A program made the translations under genes and the position numbers. 64,000 bases of DNA, taken from assembly GCF_036417845.1 (NCBI RefSeq), contig NC_089981.1, forward strand, positions 80,703,268 through 80,767,267. Reading direction: 5' to 3'. Each line of letters starts with the position of its first letter. Within the stretch, counting starts at the first letter, position 1. Below, one piece after another: positions 24,441 through 36,900 of this stretch. The notes under the pieces are model-generated. The model was not told the DNA's origin and did not search any database. It worked only from the letters and a program-made list of their open reading frames with translations. The stretch comes from Apteryx mantelli. Lineage: Eukaryota > Chordata > Aves > Apterygiformes > Apterygidae.

Positions 24441-26544
24441 TGCATGCTTAACCTCTAATTTTGGAAATAAAAATACAACCTGGCACACCATTTTTAAAAG
24501 ATTTTTGTCCCTTGCAGAACATCAACACACCTAACAGAGTAAAATAAAATTTAAAAAAATATATCCCATGGGCAGCACACTTGAAAGGGTAAGTTTATTT
24601 CAGGCTACAGGGAGGGTCAGATCTAGATTTGTTCCATCTAACTTAAGGCATCCAACCGAAGTGCCTAAAAGCAGCCCACCCAGCTTCCCTCACTCTGGTG
24701 GGAAACTGAACTGTTCAGTTCAAATGTGAACTGTGCAAATCCAGTTAGGACAGGCACAGTCATCCCCTGTATGGGCCATTCTTTCTTACTTGACTATTAG
24801 GAAGCAGAACGCTGTATTCCTCATTTACACTCACCAGCTACTTGCCTAAAAATAAATGGGATGCATCCAGGCCTCTGATTATTTGCGTCTAAAAAAAGGT
24901 CACTTGCTGAATTAGTTAAGATATGAATTTCAACTGCTAACATCCAGATGACCTTCTAAATTGCACTAATTTTTATAGTAGTCCCCCACACAAGTTAAGT
25001 ATTGCAGCTAACCTCTTGAAATAGACAGTAACTTTTTTAGTGGGATAGATGTCACTTCTTCTAGTCATATAAAAATTAGGCAGCAGATGAAAGCAATTAC
25101 TTGATCTTTAAATTTATGCACTTTCATGATATCCTTTCTAAGTCTTCTGTCCTTTGAGTTCCTGCCTGCCTAATATTTTGGGAATTTTGTATGTAGTGAC
25201 CTAAACTAAACAAGATTTTTCAACTAAAATCATAACACATTGTTGAACTGTCTTTTCTATTTTGTTTAACATTTCCTTTGGTAAGCCTTAACCTTTAACT
25301 TGCTTTTTTGTTTACTGTGCTGAATGCTATCATTTTCAATGAGAACTCTCCCATCTTTTTCAGAATCACTAAAAATCCAAAGTAACTATGCTGTTCCTTT
25401 CAACACTCATTACATATTTATCTACTCTGAAAACCTGAAGATAGGACAGTAGCTAGACAGAGCTAGACAGATGTTTCATCTGACCGTATGCAACAGTTCT
25501 TATACTGCTGGATATATCAACAGGGCAACTTTGTTTGTTTGGATTTGAGAACTCTTTATAAACATTTTTTCACTGAAGCTACAAAACTCTTTAGAAATTA
25601 TAATATACAGAGATTGCAATAGCAAACACATGAACTTGGTGTTACAGCCATTTTTCACAGACTTCAAAGTTATCCATGAATTACTAATGTATCAAATTCT
25701 TTGGAAGTTCCTTGTAAAAAAATCTCTCCAGTAACCCAACATATTTGTTATTCCCCCCTAAAAAACCCCTAGTTCTTGCTTGATAGTACCTTTTCCAGAT
25801 TTTTAGATATTCCTATAAACTTCACATCTGAGGATATCCCATTTAATTCATAGGAAGTATGCACAGTAGTTTCTAAACATATACTCCCTGTATGAAACTG
25901 CCATCCTCTAGAAACAGCTTTTGGGACTAATAACCACATACGATTATGTCATCAAACATTAAGCAGTACACACAGAGTTTGAAGCTTCTTTTCATTCTAA
26001 CCTATGTTCATGTGAAGAATAATTAAATCCTCAATTAAATGTTAATCTGGTTTTCAGACAGCTATTATTTGTCATTTAAACTACTACTAAGGCACACCAA
26101 TAGAGGACAGAACATGACAAAAAACTTGAAAATGTGTGTGTGTGTAAAAAAGACCATGCAGAGAGGAAAAAAAAGTTTATGAATCCTCAAAGATAAAGCT
26201 TGCATAGAATTTGCTGAAATTTTCCTTTTTCTATAATACTCATTTCAAATCAGTATCTTAAATCATAAAAACAGTGCTTTGTCACCCAGCATCCAAGACT
26301 GCACAAAATACTACAAGGTTACTATTTCAGTAACTTAAGAAAAAATTACATACCAGTAATTGTGTTTGATGTAGTCCTTCCTCTTCTCCCATGCTACTGA
26401 GCAAGAGTCCATACAGTAAAAGTTATGGCACCACCTACCAAGTACCAGGAAGCAAGATGTCAGGCAAGTACAGGAGATACACAGCAAAACAATTTCCCAT
26501 TTCAGAAACTTCTGAAACACTTCTATTTTTCAATTGCTTCACTA

Positions 26545-26735
26545 CATTTATCCTTGCAATACCCCTATAAACCGGAATAATACTATTAGACCCTATTTAC
26601 AGATACAGCACAAAGGTGATTTGCCCAACAACACACAGAAAATCTGTGGCAGGAGAAGGAAACTGCCAGATCAAGTCCAAGTCCTAGGCTATTATCCTGA
26701 CCTTCGGACTAGCCTCTCCCTTATCCCCGTGCCCT
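26545..26735 (-). mobile_element. MIR (CORE-SINE) relic, antisense
   Basis: Read on the plus strand it follows the reverse complement of the MIR consensus in order. CATTTATCCTTGCAATACCC corresponds to the segment of ATTTAATCCTCACAACAACC type. CCTATTTACAGATAC corresponds to CCCATTTTACAGATG. TTTGCCCAACAACACACAG corresponds to CTTGCCCAAGGTCACACAG, followed by TGGCAGGAG. Collinearity of four blocks over about 150 bases makes chance unlikely. It is heavily diverged, as expected for a pre-avian insertion. Confidence 0.7.
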
Positions 26736-29700
26736 CACCATTTAAAGGGTAAACAAAATCTTTAGCTATCATCTGAAAAATTTTAAATGCGCACAGAAAC
26801 GTACTGAAAGCAAATCTTCATTACTTCTGTCACACAAAATCACATATTTTTTCCCTTTTGTTGTACAAAACCATATATGACTATAGTATGTAGAGAGAAA
26901 GAGCAAGCATGAACAAATACAAAACTGAAAGGTAGCAAAAACAGGAACAATTTAGCAGCAGCACAGAAACTTTATGACTAAGGTTTATTTTGCAAGATGA
27001 TAGTAATGAAAAGGAAATTGTTTAAACTATAAAAAATATGGTTTTGAAGCACATTTAAGGCAAAATAAGATTTGATATACCCAAAAAACAAAAGAATTCC
27101 TTTAATTACTGAAACAGAAAGAATGCTCAGCTTAGAAGACCTACAAAAGCTTAAATGATAAAATATAAAAGTCAAATACTTTTCCAGACATGTCTGTACT
27201 ATACAAAATAGACTCCAACTAAAGTACATACGTGGTAAAGAAACAAGTAAAAAGGATGCATACGTGCATCCTCCCTTGTTTTCTATTGTGTTTGCTAAAG
27301 GAAAATTTTTGACAACAGCTTGCTCTTCAAAACTGGGGGGAGGGAGATGGTTGACAAAGGATTTTTTTTTTTTTCCTTCGGACAGAAAACATCTGCTTCA
27401 CTCAAGATGCTTTATATTTGTCAAAAAAAAAAAAAAAAAAAAAGAGGGCCACCTTAAACACTCCCAAGCCAAAATTTTTTGACTGAATTCCAAAATGTTC
27501 AGACTGAAATGCTGTTATTTCATGGAAAATGTATTTCACCCAACTCATAGTGTTAATCTCTTACAGACTGGGCTCACAGTAACATTCAAGACAGGGTCAT
27601 GAGGCACCTGAACTACAACTCCAGTAAGACACCATAACAGGAACTGAATTAGAACATTTCTTATTTCTGTCAAACAGCTTATGATGCTATAAAAATTCAG
27701 AAGCTTTTGCTCTCCAGTATACTTTCAACCCATTATATAAATCAAGGGCACTCTGACAGCCTGTATATAGCAACCATTTGCACCCCAAAACCCTGACCTG
27801 ACCCACTTTTTTTTTAGACATCTACAGATAAAGATGATGCAGTCATGAGAACAATAAATAAGATTTTCTGGTGCTATTTTGGATATCTGACAGTTTTAGA
27901 GGAAAAGGCCTCTGTTTTTTTGCCTCCCAAAATAGCAGACTGATACAGTAGGGGACCACTGATGGGAACATACGGGCTTTAAATAAAAGAAATATTATCA
28001 GGTCCACAAACTAAATCAGAGAGGATGGCAGCAGACAAGTCCAATCTACTCTGTTAATATACTAAAGAAGGAAACAGTTATCCCAAGCAATACAATAATG
28101 TGTAAGACCTGCTGCATGTGATTCCAAGTTCTTCCCTAGAGCAATAAAGAAAGAATGTGCCACCTTTGTTGGCATGAATTTATTAAAGAGTAAGCTCATC
28201 ATAGCAATTATTTCTTTAGTTTCTACTAACAGACAGATTCTATTACCTAAGCGTGCCTCAGTACCTAAATTTTCATTAAAAATACTAACTTCATAGCCAT
28301 TGTCAAACATGAAGAAAGCCTTGCAAATAAACAACCTCCCCCAGGCTTTTCTGCACCACCTATAACAAGCAATCATCTCAATAGAATACTAACTTTAAAG
28401 CCTAATTAAAATGTAAGTATGTTTCTCTATTGATTTACATATTAATCTAATCAAAAAAGGTATTAGCTACACTGTAAAAACCTCCTGGCAGATAAGAGCA
28501 AGACTGCTGCTGTTCTAGAAGTAAGGTGTTCAAAAACCTCCCAGCAGTTACAAGCAGCATTTGCTTCTGTCCAGAACAGAAGACCAGCTGTATCTTCTCC
28601 CTTCTACTACTACCTATCAAGAGCCCAAACCACGCAAGTCTGTGTGCACCAAAAGTCCAATTGTTGCTTGAGATTGCTGTATCTTCTTGACAACTTCTAT
28701 CATACAGATATGTGTAGGATACTACAGTTTAAAACACACACACACCCTTGTTCATAAAGGGTAGTACAGGGAACACAGTACTATGTAATTCATTAAAGGT
28801 TTGTTTCTTATTCTTGAGATTGTCACAAATTCCCAGTCTGCTTTACAAGTAAAGTGCTTGAAATTCGATCCAATCCTTACTAGAGTATCAGCTTACACAT
28901 TCCAGATTCACACTCAATTCAGATTCCTCTAGCAATACGCTGCAGAAGACATATGCAGACGCTAAAGAACGAGGGCAGAAGTCACCACCGACGAGTTGGA
29001 GACAACAGAGAAGATAGGGAAAGAGATTCTAGCATTGTTCATCTTTAGGAGTGAGTGGCCAAGAACTACCTAAGCCAGTACTACAGTTTCACTTAAGGAG
29101 AGGTTTGGGGTTTTTTTGTACAGACATAAGCATAGCGATGATGGTTGGCAAGGGAAGGTTAGAAGGCATTTTACCCCCCCACCACCACTCTTTTCCTCCT
29201 GCTTCTCCTCCGCCCCCATCCAAAACTGTCCTTTGTAACAGCTGCGGAAAGAAATCAAAGCTCTGTGCAGTGGTGAAAAGGCGACGGAAAGCCCGTTGCT
29301 CCTCGTCAGGCACACAGAGGTGTGCACACGGCGATGTTCGGCGACAGCGTGAGCTGCAGGCGCAGCAGAGGGCTGGCGGGATCAGAAAGGACCACCGGCA
29401 CCGCGACAAAGGCGCGTACAAAGCGCGCCGCGGGCAGGGGCCATCGCCGGCGCCTCGGGGCGGCCGGGCACACCCCTCCGCACGGGGGCTTCGGGCAGGG
29501 CGGCGGCAGACGGCCGAGGGCGGCGGGGCAGCGCGGAGAGGAGGCGGCCCGCCGCAGCCCGCGGGCAGAGGCGTGCCCGGCCGGGGCGGGCAGCAAGGCG
29601 CGGCGCACGCAGCCTCGACGGGGAGGCAGGGAGGGAGCGAGCGCGCAGGGGCCGCGGAGGGGTTGAGCCTCGGAGCGGGCGCCCGGGGGAGGTCCCGAGC

Positions 29701-30110
29701 CAGGCGCGGGAGCGACGCCACGGCGTGCGGCAGCCCCCGCCTAGAAGAGGCGGCGGGAGCACGGCGCCCGGGGGCGCGGGCGATGAGGGGGCGCGACCGG
29801 GGAAGGGGAGCGGGCCAAGGAGAGCGGGCGACGCAGGGGAAACGCGCCCCCGTGACCCGCCCGTCCCACTTCTCCCCCTCCCCCCCGGCCGGGGCGCGTG
29901 CGCGGCCGCCGCCAACGGCCCCGGCGGCGGTTACTCATCGTCCCGCGCTCCCGGCAAACGGCCCGCCGCCATTTTGAATCGGCTCCCTCCTCCGCGGGCT
30001 CCGCCGGCGCCGGCTCCCCGCCCGCACCGTCCGCACGCGGAGCCCCGGGAGGAGGCGGGCGGCCACCCGGCCCGCGCCGCGCCCGACCCAGCCCAGCCTT
30101 CCCCACTCAC

Positions 30111-30242
30111 CACCTTGCTGCTGCTGTCGCTGCCGCCTCTCAGCACAGAAACCCCCGCTCCCGCCTCACCGACCGCTCCGCGCTTGGGAGAAGGGGTGGG
30201 GCTAACCGTACAGGCCAGCCCCGCCTCCTCCCCACCCGCCAT
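30111..30242 (-). other. CDCA4: Possible in-frame N-terminal coding extension of CDCA4
   Basis: From the ATG at 30242-30240 (context AAGATGG, with A at -3 and G at +4) there are 44 codons without a stop up to the donor, in phase 0. Splicing to exon 2 adds GAC ACA and then the normal CDCA4 ATG. The result would be a 295-aa protein. The leader begins MAGGEEAGLACTV, is rich in Gly, Ala and Ser, and has no domain I recognise. A stop-free frame of this length is not rare in GC-rich DNA. It would be translated only if transcription starts upstream of 30242. Confidence 0.35.
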
Positions 30243-30330
30243 CTTATTGTCGAAGCCCACAAAGGAAGCCGTTTCCCTCCCCCGCCTCCATCCCGCCACG
30301 GAGGGGCGGGCTTCCACTGCCCAGCCACGC
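30111..30330 (-). other. CDCA4: Putative CDCA4 first exon
   Basis: The exon ends at GCAAGGTG followed by the donor GTGAGT (last exon base 30111). Its upstream end is placed between the NF-Y boxes and the YY1-like motif, so 30330 is approximate. In mammals the equivalent exon is treated as non-coding. Here it contains an in-frame ATG in strong context. Confidence 0.55.
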
Positions 30331-30950
30331 CTGCAGGGAAGATGCAGCTGCTATTGGCTGTCCCGAACGCACGCAGAGCCGGCTCGCTGTTGCTATTGGC
30401 TGTGAGGTTACCATAGCGCTCAGCCTCGCCCGCCCGCCCCGCCCCCAGGCGGCTGAGGGGTTGCCATGGCGCCCGGGCCCTTCCCCTCGGCGGTGAGAGG
30501 CTGACGGGAGGCAGAGGCGGGGGCGAGGTGGAGTCCCGATTTCAAACGGCCGCCAAGGCCTCGCCGGCGTGTCTGGGCTCCTGGCCATGGGCTCCGGCGG
30601 GAACAGGTTGAGACCTGGCCCCGGGGCAGCCCGCGGGGGGCTCGGGGAGCCTCAGGGGCCGGAGCAGGGGCAGCAACAGCCAGGCCGCGGCTGTGAGGCG
30701 CCGCCTCCCCCCCGCGGCCGCTGGAGCCGGCCGCTCGCAGCCCCTGGGAGCTGCTTCCCTCCGGGCTGGGGAGCCCGCGGCCCCTGCCGGAGCGGCCTCC
30801 CCGCGGGAGTGCCAAGCCGCCTGCTCCACGAGCAAGGCGTGTGGCGCTCCCTGTGTCGGCCGGGCCCCCGGCCCCAGGTCTCGGAGTCAGGATCGGGAAG
30901 CCCCTTCCCTTTGCGGGGGGGCGTGAACGCGGAGCCGTGAGGTTTCGTCC

Positions 30951-33900
30951 CCATCGGGAGTGTGGCGAAAGCCGGAATCCTAAAAGCTCCAACCTTCGCG
31001 ATGAGAAGAAAAACAAAAACAAAAAAAAGAAAAACGAAAACTTTGAGGACTTGTATTAATTCTAGCTTGCATTTGCACATCTGCAAACACTTAGGTCGTC
31101 CAAGCACTTAGCTATTGCTTAGTTGCTTTCCCGGTCTTGCTGCTACGTGCCGGCAGGCTGAATCAGCGCGGAGGAGGCGGGCAGCCAGGTCTGCGCCGGC
31201 TCCAGCTGCCGCTGCAGCCTGCGGCTCGGGCGGGAGGAGGCTCTGCTGCCCCCGGAGGCACGGTGGGGCGGGGAATGGAAGAAAGGAAGAAAATGGAGAG
31301 AGAGTAGGCTAGACAGCAGGACTCGAAGATTAGGTTCAAGACTGTAAAGCACCAGAGAGCTGTAGCGTGGTATGCGAGAGGAGGATAAAAAAAGATTTGC
31401 ATAACAAAGCAAAATCAGGCAGCTATTGGGACAAGATGGATAGCTTGCAAAGTGCAGTGTTTCCCGTTGTTTTTACTTTCTTGCACTGCGCTTATGACAT
31501 CATGGTGCAAAAATACAAGAAAAGAGCAATACCGCAAAGAGAAATGTTTGCATGTGCTATTCAGCTTGACAGCATTTTTTTCTTAGATTAGCTGTGGATA
31601 ATTCAAATAGGTAGTCCCACACTAGATCCTTCAAGAACCTTCCTGCCTCCTTGGAGTTCACTTGCTAAGTAGTGTGGATGCATTTACCTGCAGGATTGGG
31701 GCTAGAAAAGTGCAGTGGTTTTGCTCTTTCTTGTTATAGTGTTAAATCGCATCATCTGTATAAAAAGGTCCATAAGTCTCCTTATCTTTTTTTTTCCTTC
31801 AAATACAATGAGAGGATCTTGAAATTTTTGTTTTTTCAAGAAAATCTCCAGCAAAACAAATGAATGGCCAGTGGAACGAGAGCATGTCTGATGGCTTAAA
31901 AACGCTACATCATTTAAGTTTCTGATGAAGCCACTGAAAGAAAAACTGTGAAAGATTTTCAACACCCTCTCTTCTTTGAAGGGTTGAGAAAACTTCTGCA
32001 TGTCTCTGGTCAAGGTATGACAAGATTTGATTATTCTTAGGAGAAAACAACTCTCACATATATGAGAAACAAAACTTGACAAGTCAAAATGGAAAAATCT
32101 GGACAGAACTATGCAAAAGAAAGCAGCCCAAACTATTTACTAGAAAGCAAACAATCTCTAATAGGAGTGAAATTGTGTTATAAGGAAAATAATTGAATTG
32201 TAACCACAATGGAATAAAGAGAATGATCAAAATGTAACCACACACTAAAGTTTTCCATCCACCTACCTGTTTCAATGAATGAAATTTTAACACCAGAGTT
32301 AAAAAGAACAGGTCAAAAGCTGATGATTTCCTAAACAGAATTTTTTTACTGACAAAGCTATCCCAGCACCTGAAACTTTCATAGCTAAAGTAATCTACAA
32401 GCAAAAGCAGAACTGATGCCTAAGTTAAAAGTTGGAGTTCTAGATCCACAGCACAGAGCAAAATCAGAAAGAAATGTCTGCGAGGCAACCTGATAGGGGA
32501 AACTGAAATTAGGACAATTCCTGCATACCAAAAAAAAAAAAAAAAACTGAAAAAGAATTTTACTGGTCAGAAATGGAAAGAAGGCTTTTAAATGGAAAGT
32601 TATTCGAATGTGTGCTCATAGCTCCTAGAGAAATGAGAGGCACAGCAGTTGGTGAGACGCTGCACAGCAACCTGCTTGCTGACGAAATGACTAACACTGA
32701 TGAAGGGCTACATGGAGAAAATGATGCAAAGAGTTCAGGCCGTCTGTCTGAGGAAGACGGGTCACCACTGGCGCCCAGCAGAAACTCCAGGGTGAGTCAT
32801 AGTTTGGAGGGGATTTAAAAGTACCGGCAGATTTTATAAAAGTGTGTCCACCAAAGAAGAAATCACTGAACTGGATGCCACCTCTGTGTACAAGCAGCAG
32901 GTACTGGGGTGGTTTAACAGGAGCAGACATCAGCTTGACCCCTCTGAGATGGGCCAAGACGCAGATCCATCCTTAGCACATGGTGGGGCTTGTTCAGTCA
33001 GAGCTCCTGCCCTAGGGCTGACTCAAGGGGAACTAGCTCACTACCCTGACCCCCTTTCCTCGGCCAGGCAGTGGTGAGCCAGGGGTGCCCTGCCTGCTCT
33101 CCCGCTCGCCGGCGGGGATGGGGGACGGAGCCAGCTTCGATCTGCTGCTCAGATCCCCGGCTGCGTGCGAGCTGCATGTGCAGCCTGGCTCCGGCTGCGG
33201 CGCCTCCCCCGTTGCTGAGCTGTACCGGGCTGCGAGAGCCACGCTGGAGCCTGGCTCCGGCTCTCCCCACCCGCAGGCTGCCAGCTCCGGCGGAGAGCTG
33301 GCTCTCCTAGGAGCTGCTGCCTCTGCCTCTGGGGCTAGCTGGTGCTGGGTGGTGTGACCGGCGTGCCGTGCTCGCTGCAAAGCAGCCCCTACTCCCTCCC
33401 TCCCAGCCCCCTTCCTTACCTTCTGGAGCAAGCCTGTGCTGGGCTGTGCCTGATGCCTCAGGAGCTTTGCTGTTCCCTTCCCAGAGTCGCTCAGCCCCTG
33501 CTGAGCTGGCCAGACTTTCGCACATCAGCAGTGACGGGAAGGCTGGTCTGGAGTTGGACAGTGTTTATAAAACCACACAAATTAATAGGACCTCAACGGC
33601 TGGGAGAGGGGCTGAAATTGCTCTTTTAAGTGACAAAAAAAAAAAAAGACTGGATTTCCAGTTTATTTGTGTAATTTCTAGCTGTACAAAGGGTCTCAGT
33701 CCATGACATTTCCATGTTACAAATGTTTATAAAAATAGAGTTTTTTAATAGTTTCAAAGGGCTGATGCAGTTAATCCTTACGTAGATGAGTAAGAAGCAG
33801 AAACACATGTGGAGTGAAGTTCCTCACTGCCACTGGGTCACGGCGCTGATATTGTTTCTGGCCCATGGAAAGCTCTCCCTGAGGGAGCCTTTCTTCTGCT

Positions 33901-36900
33901 CTGGTAGGCACTGTCTCTTACTAGGTGTTTGTATGTGGCTTAACAGAGTGCTTCTCAACCAGTGGGTTGCAAGCTTTCAAATACAGAGGTTAGGAAAATT
34001 AGTCAGGAGGTTGCTTAAGCTTTAAACAAATAGGTTCAGAAAGATATGACTGAGTCCTGTCTCAATACCAGTACTGAGTTGACAATGAAGTGTTTTCCAC
34101 TAGGCACTCTGTGCGGCTGCAGTGTTTTCAGTCTTCGGTTTGAGGGTGCTGGGGTCAGTGGAGCAGGGCTAATAGTTTAGAGTGTGTCTGTGTAGTCAGA
34201 GGCAGGAAAATGTGGGCTTGCGCTGCCAGCGCTTGGAGCCAACCAGACATGAGTCAGCCCAGAACTGGAAGCTATGTAGCTGTCGTCAGTGCGGTGCTGT
34301 GCTCGGGCTAGTGCAGTCCTATTGAGAGACAAGGTGTGTTAGCTCACTCTGTGCTGTACCAGCACGACTGCATAAGTTTTGGAAGAGTTTTGGCTGTGAC
34401 CCAGCTGGTTCAGAACAAGGACAGAGCTTGCTTGCCTCTGCCTGCTAAAAACAATGTGGACATGCTTGGAGTCTGTATTGTTTCTCTTATAATTAGTGTT
34501 TGATTAAAGCATTTAAGATATGCTCATCTTTTTAATTTGGCTCAGGAGTACACTTATAATGTGTTGTTTCCTTTAAGCCTAACCTGGCAAATTCTAATTG
34601 CCTTTGAAATAGGCAATGTTACAGAGCAATTTTGAGTGCTTTTGCAGACTAGCACGTTCCTGCAACAGAGCTCAGCCTGAAGAATCCAGGAGCAGATGGA
34701 GAGTAAGGAGGGTAATTAAGTATGGCTGTTCCCTAAGAAGTACGTCTGTTGTAGCAGCTCACCTGGGCCCTGTAGGCCAGATACAGGATGCAACTTCATT
34801 CTATGCAGTCACAACACACCAAATTTAACAGAGAGTGTTTTTGTATCATTATAGAGTGTTAATGTGTGGACCACCAAAGGTAGTTCAGCTCAGCCTTCAG
34901 TGAGGGTAAGTTTCTACTTCACTGCTCTGAGCCTGGAAAGGCTGTTTGCTCTATCCATAGATGGGGTTTGGCATCTGCTGCCTGTAAAATGAACCAGAGT
35001 TCGTAGTGAGTGAGTGAGGAGAAAGAGGAGAATATTTCTGAGCCCTGCATTGATGGGACTAAATGTAGTTTGATGTTGGATGATAGTGACAATGGTATCA
35101 AGTGTTTGTTGTTTTTACAAGATGAGAATAGTGTAAGCAAAGCACTCATCGCACCACCAGCTAATACATGTCTGAATACAGCCACAGTTGGCTATATTGG
35201 TTCAGCACTTTTTGTGATGGGAAGCAACTGAAGAGCTGTAGTAGATGGGTGGTGGGTGAAGGGTATGTGGCTCTCATTACTAACAGTGCCAAAGCAAATC
35301 AGTTCTTATGCAGAAATTTGTCTGCCTCAGGCCACCAGCCTCAGGCCTTGGTTTTATGGATAAGAGTATCTCATCTATCTAGTAGGAGGCCAGGGAGATT
35401 AGGGATGAAAGGAGCTAAGAATGAGCAAAGAATGAGCTAAAGAACATGTTCAGACTAAGAAGCCTTATGCATTAAAAGCAGCAACACTGTGTGTATCCAG
35501 GTCAGCTAGTAACTTTATGGAACTGATAATAAATTGGTAAGAAGAGGTATAAATTTGCTGACTGTTTTAACATGCCTGGCTCAAGTGCCTGTGTTGGAGG
35601 TAAGGACTCTACCCAGACCGCTGTAGAAATTACAAACGTTAGTTTCCTCTGATGGTGGAAAGGACCTGAAAGAAAGAGTGCCCTCATCTTACAGTGTTTG
35701 TCCATGCTCCTCAACAACCAGGATGTGACAAAGTAAAAATAAAAGAAGTGTTTTCAGCAAGATTTGCAGCTGTCAGCCGATTCAGAGGAAGTGTTCTCTG
35801 TGGTGGGTGGTATGCAAAACTGCAAAAGCTGAAGGGGCGAGGAGCTGTGCTTGAGAAATTCCAGCCATGAAACCACAAATAATGCGCACGTGCACTGGCA
35901 GGCAGAGGACAATAACCACTATGTGGCTCCGTGTTGGTTATGGATGTCTGTGGTGGGAACAAAGCCCAGATGATAAAAAGTTGAATTATGACTTTCAAAC
36001 CAATACCTAGCAAGATAGTAATATTGCAATAGAAACATTTTGTGGCAAAGCTCTATGCACTGTATCAAACAGCAGAAGTATCCAAATTATTCAGTAGTAG
36101 TCAGCAAAGTTGGATTTTAAAATGCTGGATGGTGTTTGGACTTTTAAGACTTCTAAGCCCTCTTCTGGATCATTATGGTAGTTCTGTTTTGTTTGTAATG
36201 GACGAGATTGTTTTGTTGTTGAAAAAGTATTGCATTAGAAAGGTTTTCTAATAAGTGGAGGAACACACCAGCTAGCTTCATTACAGGAATATTCTTTTAA
36301 ACGTACATTTTGGACACTTGAATGCCATGTTGTCTGGTGCTGCTTAAAATATGCATTCCATATCTAAGTATAAATACCATAGGGTATGACAGTTGCTATA
36401 GCAACTAAGCATCTACTATTAAATAGCACCCACAAGCTCATAAAACATGTGCAGCCTGTCAGTACACAAGGTATTGCTGTCTTTCCAGCAAGCTAAGTAC
36501 CATATTTTCTTCTCAGGAGTTACTCTGCTTCTAATGAATGTGCTTGTGCCGTACATATGAAGATCTTTTGTTCTTCACCAGCTCTACCTTCCTTTGAAAA
36601 TTGCAAATCCTGTAAGAACAAAATAGCCTGAAGCAATCGCAAGCTGAAGAAGTTAATGAATAATTCCTTTTTTATATATCCGTTAACATATGTTAGAGTA
36701 TGGCTTTTAGATCTTTTAGGCCAGATTTGAGGCTTACACCTTTGTTGTTCTGCATCTTCTGATATAGTGTTTTGCTCTGGAAATGAGTGTTTTGGAAGTC
36801 ACTGTGCCATTTCTAGAAGTTATGTCCCTGAAAGTTGCAATACCAGTGGGAAAACAATTTCTGCAGCATTAGCAAACTGGAGAGTTGTAAATCAGAAGCT

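Larger units (their letters stand above)
24006..30110 (-). other. CDCA4: Probable CDCA4 intron 1
   Basis: The acceptor AG lies at 24007-24006. A strong donor, GTGAGT, lies at 30110-30105 in CpG island 2. The intron of about 6.1 kb is AT-rich apart from its first part in the island. It holds a MIR-like SINE at 26545-26735, a GC-richer patch at 24180-24440 and poly(A) tracts. I see no coding exon. Confidence 0.7.
29290..30950. promoter_or_regulatory. CDCA4: CpG island 2: CDCA4 promoter region
   Basis: A long, very GC- and CpG-dense block. Two exact copies of TGCTATTGGCTGT start at 30349 and 30391. Each holds a minus-oriented CCAAT box of NF-Y type, and they are 42 bases apart. YY1-like motifs lie at 30236-30245 (AAGATGGCGG on the minus strand) and 29965-29976 (CAAAATGGCGGC on the minus strand). 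NF-Y sites upstream and a YY1 site near the start are typical of TATA-less CpG promoters. The CDCA4 start site is therefore inferred at roughly 30250-30330. Confidence 0.85.

Noticed and set aside
29051-30416. Plus-strand frames of 308, 226 and 172 codons in CpG island 2
   Set aside because: Same reason: simultaneous open frames with arginine- and proline-rich low-complexity products across a promoter island.
32816-33600. Possible solo LTR around the GC-rich patch
   Set aside because: No TG...CA boundaries, no target-site duplication and no recognisable LTR poly(A) or promoter arrangement.
33943-33985. GTGCTTCTCAACCAGTGGGT, reminiscent of hAT transposon ends
   Set aside because: Only one end-like phrase is visible. 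No partner inverted repeat, internal sequence or target duplication could be found by eye.
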